From Syntrophomonadaceae bacterium (GTDB lineage Bacteria > Bacillota > Ch66 > Ch109): a stretch of DNA of 11,394 nucleotides. The notes under the pieces were generated by a model. It searched no databases. It was not told where the DNA came from and saw nothing but the letters and a program-made list of their open reading frames with translations. Both the position numbers and the translations under genes were made by a program. The DNA is taken from positions 1 to 11,394 of the forward strand of contig JAAZDI010000110.1 of assembly GCA_012512295.1 (NCBI GenBank). Reading direction: 5' to 3'. Of the stretch, positions 1-6,167 are shown one piece after another. Each line of letters starts with the position of its first letter. Within the stretch, counting starts at the first letter, position 1.

Positions 1-581
1 GTTACAGCGTTGAGCATCAGCCGCACATTAAGTTTTTCATTGTCAAACGTGATTACCCAATAACTGTATGCTGGTGGCAGTTCTATGCTTACCCTGACCC
101 GCGGATCCGATGGATTCTCTTTGAATGCCGGATGATTCTCCCAAAGAGAAGCCTTAGTACGTGTAAATTCATTTTCCAGCAGTTCCGGTGGAATGATCCC
201 CTGGGTACTGAAATATGATAATCCATTTTTTGCCGCAGTAATAGCCTGCTCCATGTTGAGCTGACCCTCAACCGGATCATGTGGCCGGGCATAGCTTTGG
301 GGAGCGTTCCAGTTGGCTAATATCTTGGCCATCACCCCTTCTTCCAGCTTTGTTTCATTAGGTAGGAGCTCTGTCTTGGTTTTTGGAGGTAAGTTTGAAT
401 TCGCATCATTGGCCGACCCAGCCGTAGTTTTCAATCCCGCTGGAACATAGATGCTCCCAGTCTTAGAAAGCAGCACGGTTTCCTGTTTATCGAGCAGGGT
501 ATTTGTCAGTATCCACCCGCCAAAGGCTATCATGAGTGAAAGCGTAATACCCACAGCTGTATATATCCCTTGCTTATTCAT
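1..581 (-). CDS. Membrane-anchored hypothetical protein, partial (3' end beyond left edge)
   Basis: The reading frame opens with ATG at 581 and stays open to the left edge (193 codons visible, no stop). A strong ribosome binding site, GAGGAGGTC, lies inside the last codons of the histidine kinase gene, and the two genes are only 4 nt apart, so this is the third gene of the two-component operon. Residues about 5-28 form one hydrophobic segment behind a short Lys-containing start, fitting a signal anchor with the rest outside the membrane. A Pro/Lys/Thr-rich linker (about 60-85) follows, then a soluble domain containing WVITFDNEKLNVRL near the visible end. That strand-like pattern resembles PepSY-type domains, but the match is too weak to name a family. 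By position it may be a target or accessory sensor of the kinase. I do not recognise the family and its function is unknown. Confidence 0.75.
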   Translation of the reverse strand, partial: MNKQGIYTAVGITLSLMIAFGGWILTNTLLDKQETVLLSKTGSIYVPAGLKTTAGSANDANSNLPPKTKTELLPNETKLEEGVMAKILANWNAPQSYARPHDPVEGQLNMEQAITAAKNGLSYFSTQGIIPPELLENEFTRTKASLWENHPAFKENPSDPRVRVSIELPPAYSYWVITFDNEKLNVRLMLNAV

Positions 582-585
582 CAAT

Positions 586-1950
586 TTAGACCTCCTCGCA
601 GAGCAGATTTATTTCAACTAAGGTACCTTTTTGCTCCTCGCTGACAAATTTGAGAGTTGTGCCATGGATTGCGGCAATCCTTGACGCCAAGGCAAGCCCC
701 AATCCCGAGCTGTGTTGCTTACGCGAACGGGATTTATCCACCATATAGAACGCTTCGGTGATACGTTCTATTTCATGAGCCGGGATCCCGCACCCGTTAT
801 CAGCGACACCTAAGCAATAGTGCTTACCGTACCGTTTGCCGGAAATTTTGATTTTTGTACTGCCTGCCTTAATGGAATTGTCAATCAGGTTTAATAAAAG
901 GGTTTTGAATAAGTCATAATCAACTTTGATATAAGCGTGATCTGTTTCATAGAGCAATTCTATCTTCATATCCAAAAGCAAGGGCCTTACAGTTTGAGTG
1001 ATGTTATCTAGTAACTCTTTAACAGGCGTTTCTGTCAAAATAAAATCCTCACGATTCAACACGATTAAATCCATAAGTTTTATTGATAAGGCTTCTAGAC
1101 GCAAACCCTCATCTATGATATATCTCGCGGCGTTTCTCACATCATCACGCGACAAATCTTTTTGATAAATCATATCCGCATACCCAATCACCGAGGTGAG
1201 AGGGGTCTTGAGTTCATGGGCAAAATTTGCGACGAAGTCTTCTTTTTGCTGGGCGTTTACGGATAGTTCCTCTACTTTATCCTCAATGGCCTTTGCCATT
1301 ATGTTAAAACTCTCGGAAAGTTCGGCAATTTCATCACCCCCGGAAACAGGCAGCCGTTTATCGTAATGACCGCTTGCAATCTGCGCAGATGCCCTTGTCA
1401 GCCTTTTGATCGGGTGGGTAAGCAATGCGGAAAATACAAGTATTAGAAGCATACTGATGCCAAGAGTAATAAAATACACTTGTCCAAAGTTTTGAATCAT
1501 TTCGTCACTTTGCCTGCTTATCGAGCTTATGTCCGACGCAACTAATAAATAGAGCGTTCTTCCATTTTGAACAAGTTTACCGCAGACCATGATATATTGC
1601 TTTGAACCTATTTGCTCGACGCGGTATGTCACCGTATCGTCAGATACCAGATCAAGTATCTCAAAATGAGATTCAAACGGCAGGCTCGAGAAAACAAGGG
1701 ATTTATCTTCTGCAAAAAGGGCCGCCTGGCTGCTGTAATCGAAGGGAAACGCATCTTGAAAGCTGTCCGCGTTTAGAAGGAGTGCCGCCTGGACGGAAAA
1801 TTTATTATACTGGTACTCGTCAAGCGCGCGTTCCGTTTCACGAATGATCGCGTTTTTGTAGGATGAAGTGATCAGCAAATAGCCGGAAAGTGAGAGTGCC
1901 ATACTTAATACAAGCGTTGCGCAAAGGAATATTTTGGCGAACAGCCTCAG
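586..1950 (-). CDS. Sensor histidine kinase (HAMP / HisKA / HATPase_c), probable CTG start
   Basis: Membrane sensor kinase that would autophosphorylate on His and pass the phosphate to the regulator encoded 3 nt upstream. Numbered from the CTG start (454 aa): TM1 about 3-27, extracytoplasmic sensor about 28-155, TM2 about 158-177, HAMP to about 225, H-box FAHELKTP with His245, N-box with Asn354/Asn358, G1 box DNGCGIP from Asp384, and G2 GLGLA near 416-420. All catalytic boxes look intact. The first ATG (1902) would remove 16 hydrophobic residues, leave a truncated TM1 and has no ribosome binding site. The CTG at 1950 sits 7 nt after GGAGGG, begins LRLFAKIFL as kinases of this class usually do, and follows an in-frame TAG. 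No ATG, GTG or TTG lies between. The signal sensed cannot be read from the sequence. Kinase assignment is near certain and the CTG start is inferred. Confidence 0.93.
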   Translation of the reverse strand: MRLFAKIFLCATLVLSMALSLSGYLLITSSYKNAIIRETERALDEYQYNKFSVQAALLLNADSFQDAFPFDYSSQAALFAEDKSLVFSSLPFESHFEILDLVSDDTVTYRVEQIGSKQYIMVCGKLVQNGRTLYLLVASDISSISRQSDEMIQNFGQVYFITLGISMLLILVFSALLTHPIKRLTRASAQIASGHYDKRLPVSGGDEIAELSESFNIMAKAIEDKVEELSVNAQQKEDFVANFAHELKTPLTSVIGYADMIYQKDLSRDDVRNAARYIIDEGLRLEALSIKLMDLIVLNREDFILTETPVKELLDNITQTVRPLLLDMKIELLYETDHAYIKVDYDLFKTLLLNLIDNSIKAGSTKIKISGKRYGKHYCLGVADNGCGIPAHEIERITEAFYMVDKSRSRKQHSSGLGLALASRIAAIHGTTLKFVSEEQKGTLVEINLLCEEV

Positions 1951-1953
1951 ATT

Positions 1954-2607
1954 CTATCCCTCCAATCGGTAGCCAATGCGAAAGACGGTTTTGATGCAAT
2001 CCTCCCAACCGAGCTTTTTTCTTAAGCGTTGGATGTGAGAGTCCAGTGTCCGCGTTTCCCCAGTAAACTCTTCTCCCCATACTTTTTCGTAGAGACGCTC
2101 GCGGTAGAGCGCCACATTTTTATTGCGTACAAGTTCAACCAACAAATCAAACTCTTTAACGGTCAGGTCAATAATCTGATTATCTTTTTTTACCTGCCGC
2201 GAATCAGTGTTGATAAAAACATCACGAAAAGATAATTGTTTTTCGCTTTTACCGGATCGGCGTAAAACCGCTTCCACCCGTGCGGATAGTTCACCGATTT
2301 GGAATGGTTTTACGATATAGTCGTCCGCTCCGAGTTTAAGCCCTTTTATTCGATCATTGACCGTGCCCTTGGCGGTAATGAAGATCACGGGTGTTCCAAG
2401 CGGTTTAATATATTCGAGCAACTCATAGCCGTTAAATTCCGGCAGCATAATATCAAGCAAAATAAGGTCGAAATTTCCTCCTTCAATAATGTCAGCGGCC
2501 TGCTTTCCATCAAAAGCGCAGGTACAGCGATAGCCCTCGTCATTAAGGCTTATGCGTATTAAATTGGCGATTGCGTGTTCATCTTCAACGATCAGAATAT
2601 CGGGCAT
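1954..2607 (-). CDS. OmpR/PhoB-family response regulator
   Basis: DNA-binding partner of the adjacent kinase, 217 aa, the usual length for the family. The N-terminal receiver domain (about 1-115) has the acidic pocket at Glu8/Asp9, phosphoacceptor Asp52 in LLDIMLPEFNG, Thr78 and Lys100 (KPF). The C-terminal winged helix (about 122-215) ends with the typical TLDSHIQRLRKKLG recognition-helix region and IGYRLEG. The ATG at 2607 is chosen because AGGAGGT lies 7 nt upstream; a TTG two codons earlier is only 1 nt from that site and is unlikely. It is the first gene of the operon and its stop is 3 nt before the kinase start, so the two are translationally coupled. Phased TGTGTCA boxes just upstream are a plausible binding site for this protein itself. 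Target genes beyond the operon are unknown. Confidence 0.95.
   Translation of the reverse strand: MPDILIVEDEHAIANLIRISLNDEGYRCTCAFDGKQAADIIEGGNFDLILLDIMLPEFNGYELLEYIKPLGTPVIFITAKGTVNDRIKGLKLGADDYIVKPFQIGELSARVEAVLRRSGKSEKQLSFRDVFINTDSRQVKKDNQIIDLTVKEFDLLVELVRNKNVALYRERLYEKVWGEEFTGETRTLDSHIQRLRKKLGWEDCIKTVFRIGYRLEG
1958..1963 (-). promoter_or_regulatory. Ribosome binding site GGAGGG supporting the CTG start of the kinase
   Basis: GGAGGG on the minus strand, inside the final codons of the response regulator gene, ends 7 nt before CTG at 1950. No comparable site precedes the ATG at 1902. It is the main evidence for the longer kinase. Confidence 0.6.
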
Positions 2608-2626
2608 GCACAATACCTCCTGTATA

Positions 2627-2666
2627 TGTGTCCACTCTATCAGAAATTTGTGTCAAAGATGTGTCA
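2627..2666 (-). promoter_or_regulatory. Phased direct repeats TGTGTC(A/C), probable response-regulator boxes
   Basis: On the plus strand, TGTGTCA occurs at 2649-2655 and 2660-2666, and TGTGTCC at 2627-2633. The starts are 11 and 22 bp apart, so all three lie on the same face of the helix. OmpR-family regulators commonly bind 7-bp direct repeats with an 11-bp period. They sit 20-59 bp upstream of the regulator's ATG. Read on the minus strand, TAGAGT (2639-2634) is a possible -10 element about 9 bp after the central box, with no good -35 at the expected distance, as in activator-dependent promoters. Autoregulation is inferred. Confidence 0.5.
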
Positions 2667-3017
2667 TAGAAGCCTGGAAGCATGGTTAAGCCTGTTGAAG
2701 CGTTCAAAGCACAAGTCATTTTCGAAGCTATTTACACCCTACTGAATTAATGACATACATTTTTTTCAAAGAAGTACTATATTTTCATGCTAGTAGTAGC
2801 CTTATTCTATTTATTGATCACACCACCTAATGCGAAAACTTGAGCAAAAGGTAAATTTTTGAGAATGAAATTAGAATGTGCTTTATTATTGTCCCCATAT
2901 GCACTATTAGGTTCCGCATTATTTTTGTTGAGACAGGACATAACGTAGAAACGGTGTTGGGGGAAGGTCTATTCGATGCTTCAGATCACACTGCTTTGAA
3001 ATATACGCGGATAATTA
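2667..3017. other. AT-rich intergenic region without a supported gene
   Basis: This stretch separates the minus-strand two-component operon from the plus-strand trp promoter. A 70-codon frame at 2876-3088 has no ribosome binding site and overlaps the trp promoter and leader, so I do not call it. I see no RNA gene, insertion-sequence end or strong hairpin here. Confidence 0.5.
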
Positions 3018-3047
3018 TTGACAGCCAGAAACGAAGGGTGATATATT
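3018..3047 (+). promoter_or_regulatory. Promoter of the trpDCF operon
   Basis: A perfect -35 TTGACA (3018-3023) and a -10 TATATT (3042-3047) are separated by 18 bp, fitting a housekeeping sigma-A promoter. Transcription would start near 3053-3056, about 17-20 nt before the first triplet of the candidate TRAP site. It is the only strong plus-strand promoter seen upstream of trpD. Confidence 0.75.
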
Positions 3048-3071
3048 CAAATATAGAAAAGAAGTATCACC

Positions 3072-3145
3072 TAGATGAGCAAAGCTGAGACAAGTGGATA
3101 ACAAGTTGAGCAGAGTAGAGCTGAGCTGAGTTGAGTCGAGATGAG
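3072..3145 (+). promoter_or_regulatory. TRAP (MtrB) binding site: GAG-repeat array in the trp leader RNA
   Basis: Eight GAG triplets start at 3108, 3113, 3118, 3123, 3128, 3133, 3138 and 3143, each separated by exactly 2 nt. Further triplets upstream are TAG at 3072 and GAG at 3077 and 3087, giving eleven G/TAG triplets in all, with AAG at 3082 and 3092 in the same phase. The tryptophan-activated TRAP ring is known to bind eleven G/UAG repeats spaced by 2-3 nt. The position between a promoter and an intrinsic terminator upstream of trp genes matches the Bacillus trp leader. A weak 5' stem (TATCAC 3065-3070 with 3094-3100, one bulged G) could hold 3077 and 3087 in its loop. The binding protein is not encoded in this window. 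Confidence 0.85.
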
Positions 3146-3163
3146 GCATTCTAAGAACATCCG

Positions 3164-3197
3164 ACCAGCACTGGGGCTTAGTGCTGGTTTTGTTTTT
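3164..3197 (+). terminator. Intrinsic terminator (attenuator) of the trp leader
   Basis: A 9-bp perfect stem, ACCAGCACT (3164-3172) with AGTGCTGGT (3180-3188), 7-nt loop, is followed by a T-rich tract to 3197. It lies 18 nt after the last GAG triplet and about 170 nt before trpD, so it would stop transcription before the structural genes. A candidate antiterminator pairs GCTGAGCT in the GAG array (3120-3127) with GGCTTAGT (3175-3182), with several G-U pairs, so TRAP binding would block it and favour termination. The terminator is clear; the antiterminator is tentative. Confidence 0.85.
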
Positions 3198-3361
3198 CGG
3201 TACGAACCGGATTCTCTCTTCTAGCCGCTTCTATATTTAGCCAGCCTCAATTGATTCCGTTTTTGCGCGAGCGGAATTGCCAGCCAGCTACCTTCTCTCT
3301 TCGTTACCACAACCCGGACATTTCCCGATAAGGGACAAATCAAATTTATCGTAAAGGAGAG
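3198..3361 (+). promoter_or_regulatory. trpD leader segment between attenuator and start, with two candidate anti-Shine-Dalgarno copies
   Basis: No gene is seen. TTCTCTCTTC occurs twice (3212-3221 and 3293-3302). CTCTCTT within each copy can pair over 7 bp, one G-U, with AGGAGAG (3355-3361), the trpD ribosome binding site. A small hairpin (GATTCCG/CGGAATT, about 3253-3278) lies between them. Because TRAP also controls trpE translation in Bacillus through sequestration of the ribosome binding site, a similar second level of control is possible. It has not been tested by folding. Confidence 0.4.
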
Positions 3362-3368
3362 GGATGGC

Positions 3369-4400
3369 ATGAAGAATATCTTAAGAAAACTAAGTCAGAA
3401 TGCTGAATTAAATCAAGGGGAAATTGATGAGGTGGTCTTTGGGATTAAAGAGGATCGTTTTCCAACCACTCAGGTGGCCGGGTTTCTGATGGGCCTACTG
3501 ATGAAGGGTCCGACCACCGCGGAAATAGCCAGTATTGCCCGGGCCATGCGCCGCGCTTGCGTGGCCATAAAGCCGAAGGTAAACGGCGAACTTACTGATA
3601 CTTGCGGAACGGGCGGCGGACTGACTACCTTTAATGTCAGTACCGCTAACTCCCTGCTTTCGGCTGCCGCCGGAGTCAAGATCGCCAAACACGGCTCTCG
3701 GTCAATTTCCTCCTCTTCTGGCAGTGCCGATGTTTTAGAAGCCCTGGGTATACCGGTCGAACTGGAACCGGAGCAGGCTGAACGGTTAATCGAGGAAGTG
3801 GGCTATTCATTTTTATATGCCCCGCGGTTTCACCCGGTAATGATGAAAGTTTTTGGCCCGGAGCATGAACTAGGGATTAAGACCATCTTCTTTACCGTTA
3901 TCGGGCCGGTGATCAACCCGGCTGACGCCAGACGACACGTGCTGGGGGTTTATCAGCCGCAGCTAGTCGAACAGGTGGCGGAGGTCGGTCTGGAAATAGG
4001 GTTAACCCACGCCATGGTGGTCCACGGGTTGGATGGGTTAGATGAGATTGCGCTGGTGGGGGAAACAAAGATCGCTGAGATCAAAGACGGCCGGATCGAA
4101 TATTACACGATTGCTCCCGAAGATTTCGGCTTTAAACGCTGTACGATAGATGAAATTCGGGGCGGCAGCCCGGAATACAACGCTCAAGTCATCCTGGATC
4201 TCTTTACGGGTAAAGAAACCGGACCCAAGCGGGATATGCTGCTTTTGAATGCCGCCGCCACCCTGGTCGTGGCTGACAAAGCTGGTTCTCTAGCGGAAGG
4301 CGTCGCTCTGGCGCGGGAGGTTCTGGACTCGGGCCAGGCACTGGCTAAACTTCACGAAATCCAAAGTAAAACGCGCGCCTTGAGGGGGGAACTGCATTGA
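3369..4400 (+). CDS. trpD: Anthranilate phosphoribosyltransferase, divergent
   Basis: TrpD transfers phosphoribosyl from PRPP to anthranilate, the second committed step to tryptophan. The protein has 343 aa, the normal length. The N-terminal helical domain is followed by the PRPP loop CGTGGG (79-84), then KHGSRS (107-112), SGSADVLEALG, RFHP (153-156), and the metal-binding DGLDE near 222-226. Departures from the usual pattern are visible: KHGNR is KHGSR, the Arg of the usual V-R-x-E-L/I-G segment is Glu165 (PEHELG), and RT-x-FN-x-x-GP reads KTIFFTVIGP with one extra residue. These positions lie around the anthranilate site in known structures, so substrate or affinity could differ. The ATG at 3369 has AGGAG 9 nt upstream; a two-codon frame (ATG GCA TGA at 3364) overlaps this start. 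It is the first gene of the operon, and its stop overlaps the trpC start. Confidence 0.93.
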   Translation: MKNILRKLSQNAELNQGEIDEVVFGIKEDRFPTTQVAGFLMGLLMKGPTTAEIASIARAMRRACVAIKPKVNGELTDTCGTGGGLTTFNVSTANSLLSAAAGVKIAKHGSRSISSSSGSADVLEALGIPVELEPEQAERLIEEVGYSFLYAPRFHPVMMKVFGPEHELGIKTIFFTVIGPVINPADARRHVLGVYQPQLVEQVAEVGLEIGLTHAMVVHGLDGLDEIALVGETKIAEIKDGRIEYYTIAPEDFGFKRCTIDEIRGGSPEYNAQVILDLFTGKETGPKRDMLLLNAAATLVVADKAGSLAEGVALAREVLDSGQALAKLHEIQSKTRALRGELH

Positions 4401-5152
4401 CTCTGAATCTTTGGGAATCGCTTGCCTATTCACGCCAAAAGGGCATTGTCCCAGTTGTCGCTGAGATTAAACGGGTGATCCCCAAACTGGCTAATAAACT
4501 GGGTCGGGATGAGCGGGATGCTGCCTCCCTGACCCGCTGTTACCAGACCGGCGGGGCCTCGGGGATTTCGCTGGTCACGGAGCGCAAGCATTTCGGCGGG
4601 CAGCCGGAAATGGATATACCGGCCGTATTACAGGCAACATCCTTACCCTTGTTGATTAAGGACTTTATCTTAGCTCGGGAACAGATTGATTATTACGCTA
4701 AACTGGTATCAGCGGTTAATTCGGCCTGGCGGCGCCGGGTTACCCTTCTGCTGACCGCCCATTTAGTGAAAGAGCAACTGCCTGATTTATTGCAGTATGT
4801 GCATGCGCAGGGAATGTTGGCCCTGGTCGAGACCAGGGGGCCGGCAGATCTGCCATATCTGGCTAACTTAGCAAGGCCTCCCCGATTAGTGGGGATAAAC
4901 AACAAAAATATTGACGAGTTGGAGATGGGGGAAGACCTGATTCGGTTAAATCAGGAAATGCTTGCTGCTTACCGGCCGGTGGTTGGCGAGGCCTTGATTT
5001 TGAGTGAGAGTGCTCACCAGGGCCCTGAGGATGTGCAGCGGTCATTAACAGCCGGGGCGGATGCGGTCCTGGCGGGAACCGCTTTTCTCATTGCTGCTGA
5101 CCCGACGAGGACAGTCGCTAGTTTTGTTCAAGCCAGGAGGAGATTCCATTGA
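4397..5152 (+). CDS. trpC: Indole-3-glycerol phosphate synthase, divergent
   Basis: TrpC closes the ring of CdRP to give indole-3-glycerol phosphate, a cytoplasmic (beta/alpha)8 enzyme. It is 251 aa, close to the family norm. Candidate catalytic and binding residues are present: Glu23 and Lys25 (AEIK), Lys88 (IKDF), Glu145 (LVET), Asn168/Asn169 (GINNK) and Ser203 (SES). The stretch after AEIKR, normally SPSKG, is instead VIPKLANKLGRDERDA, and the region around residues 102-117 replaces the usual GADAVLLI strand with an Arg-rich variant. The start is TTG at 4397, overlapping the trpD stop as TTGA, with a G-rich ribosome binding site (GGGGGGA) 6 nt upstream; this implies coupled translation. 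The family is clear. Whether the enzyme keeps standard substrate specificity is open, given that its neighbours diverge too. Confidence 0.9.
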   Translation: MTLNLWESLAYSRQKGIVPVVAEIKRVIPKLANKLGRDERDAASLTRCYQTGGASGISLVTERKHFGGQPEMDIPAVLQATSLPLLIKDFILAREQIDYYAKLVSAVNSAWRRRVTLLLTAHLVKEQLPDLLQYVHAQGMLALVETRGPADLPYLANLARPPRLVGINNKNIDELEMGEDLIRLNQEMLAAYRPVVGEALILSESAHQGPEDVQRSLTAGADAVLAGTAFLIAADPTRTVASFVQARRRFH

Positions 5153-5997
5153 CCAGAATCATGGTGTGCGGCAGCCGACAGGAAGCCGATATCGAACTGC
5201 TGGCCATGGCCGGGGTAGACGCGATTGGCCTCATTACTGAGGTCAGTCAGCCCCTGCCGTGCAACCTCTCTCGGGAGCAAGCCCGGCAACTGAGTGCTCT
5301 AGTCCCGCCCTTGATGAGCAGCGTCTTGATTTTGACGGAGGAAGAAATTGAGGAAGTCTGCCGTTTGGTGGATTATGTGCGCCCCAGTGCGGTCCAGCTC
5401 CATGGGTTTAATAGACCGGAGGAGGTAGCGGTCCTCAAGCAAAGACTGTCGGTAAAAATAATTAAGACCCTGCACCTGCAGGGAGAGCAGCTTCTTGATG
5501 TCAATCGTTATAACCTCAGGCCCAACGACCCCGGGCCCAACGACCCCGGGCACAGCGACCTCAGACATAGCGACCACAAACATAATGACTCCCAGCACAA
5601 CGACCATAAGTACAAAATCCGGTCAAGCTGCCCCAGCAATGTGGGCAAACAACCAGATGCAGGCAGTTTCCAGCTCGACAACGCCCTAAAGAACCTGATC
5701 GCGGCTTATCTTGAGGCCGGGGCTGATGCGATCCTGCTGGACAGTGCTCAGAAAAACAAGGTAGGCTCAACTGGTCAGGTGGCGGATTTCGCGATCGCCC
5801 GCCAGATCAGAGATGTAGTCTGGCCCCGGCCATTTATCCTGGCCGGCGGGCTGCAAGCGAAGAACGTGGCTAATGCCCTGCAGAAGGTGGAGCCTTATGG
5901 GGTGGACGTGTTTAGCGGGGTCAATCGGGAGGGGTACCTTGACCCACAGAAAGTCCAGGAGTTTGTCGAGGCAGTGCGCAGAGTTTATACTTTTTAA
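5149..5997 (+). CDS. trpF: Phosphoribosylanthranilate isomerase, divergent, with internal repeat insertion
   Basis: TrpF performs the Amadori rearrangement of phosphoribosylanthranilate to CdRP. It is 282 aa, against about 200-215 for typical TrpF. Recognisable elements are Cys7 in MVCGS (general base), AVQLHG (81-86), Asp198 in AILLDSA (general acid), LAGGLQAKNV (231-240) and GVDVFSGV near the C-terminus. The phosphate-side SPRYVS-type motif and its Arg are missing (here EVSQPLPCNLS), and SSGVE reads FSGVN. About 60 extra residues (118-180) lie between the strands before the catalytic Asp. They begin with a pentapeptide repeat, [N/S]-D-x-x-x, encoded by a 15-bp tandem repeat. The frame is preserved throughout. 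The start is TTG at 5149, overlapping the trpC stop (TTGA), with AGGAGG 8 nt upstream. It is the last gene of the operon. Confidence 0.88.
   Translation: MTRIMVCGSRQEADIELLAMAGVDAIGLITEVSQPLPCNLSREQARQLSALVPPLMSSVLILTEEEIEEVCRLVDYVRPSAVQLHGFNRPEEVAVLKQRLSVKIIKTLHLQGEQLLDVNRYNLRPNDPGPNDPGHSDLRHSDHKHNDSQHNDHKYKIRSSCPSNVGKQPDAGSFQLDNALKNLIAAYLEAGADAILLDSAQKNKVGSTGQVADFAIARQIRDVVWPRPFILAGGLQAKNVANALQKVEPYGVDVFSGVNREGYLDPQKVQEFVEAVRRVYTF
5519..5608 (+). repeat. 15-bp tandem repeat, six degenerate copies, inside trpF
   Basis: The core CGAC (once TGAC) recurs at 5526, 5541, 5556, 5571, 5586 and 5601, an exact 15-bp period. The first two units are identical (GGCCCAACGACCCCG) and later ones drift. 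Being a multiple of three, it adds five residues per copy (NDPGP, NDPGH, SDLRH, SDHKH, NDSQH, NDHKY) without breaking the frame. Identity of the first copies and decay of the later ones suggest expansion by replication slippage. Confidence 0.9.
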
Positions 5998-6094
5998 TAT
6001 TGGTCATATAGGACTTGATTTGGGAGACAAACTGTCTATCTTCAAGATCATTTTCTGAACCTCCCCATGGCTAAAGTTAAATGCACTAAGGCAA

Positions 6095-6140
6095 GGGATA
6101 GACCTTATGGTATTCTACGAAAGGGTTTATCCCTATTTTT
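6095..6140 (+). terminator. Intrinsic terminator after trpF
   Basis: GGGATAGACC (6095-6104) pairs with GGTTTATCCC (6124-6133) over 10 bp with one G-U, with a 19-nt loop, followed by TATTTTT. It lies about 100 nt after the trpF stop and ends the operon before the recombinase module. Confidence 0.75.
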
Positions 6141-6167
6141 CTTCCTAAAAAACTATTTAAATATATT

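Noticed and set aside
1900..1902. ATG at 1902 as the start of the histidine kinase
   Set aside because: It has no ribosome binding site and truncates the first transmembrane helix; the CTG at 1950 fits better.
2876..3088. A 70-codon plus-strand frame upstream of the trp operon, with a faint DHTALKYTR resemblance to the EHTSAIKVRG segment of TRAP
   Set aside because: It has no ribosome binding site, runs through the trp promoter and into the GAG array, and aligns to TRAP only with a large gap. The resemblance is too weak to claim an mtrB gene or remnant.
3108..3145. GAG array as a microsatellite or CRISPR-like repeat
   Set aside because: The spacer dinucleotides differ while GAG is fixed, and the position is between promoter and terminator, which points to an RNA-binding site. 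There are no CRISPR-length repeats or spacers.
3054..3368. T-box riboswitch in the trp leader
   Set aside because: T-box leaders carry an AGGGTGGNACCGCG-like element before the terminator; nothing like it is present. The GAG array explains the leader better.
5812..5817. GATGTA, the core hexamer reported for Tn554 insertion sites
   Set aside because: It lies inside the intact trpF coding sequence and a hexamer is expected by chance; no junction structure is seen there.
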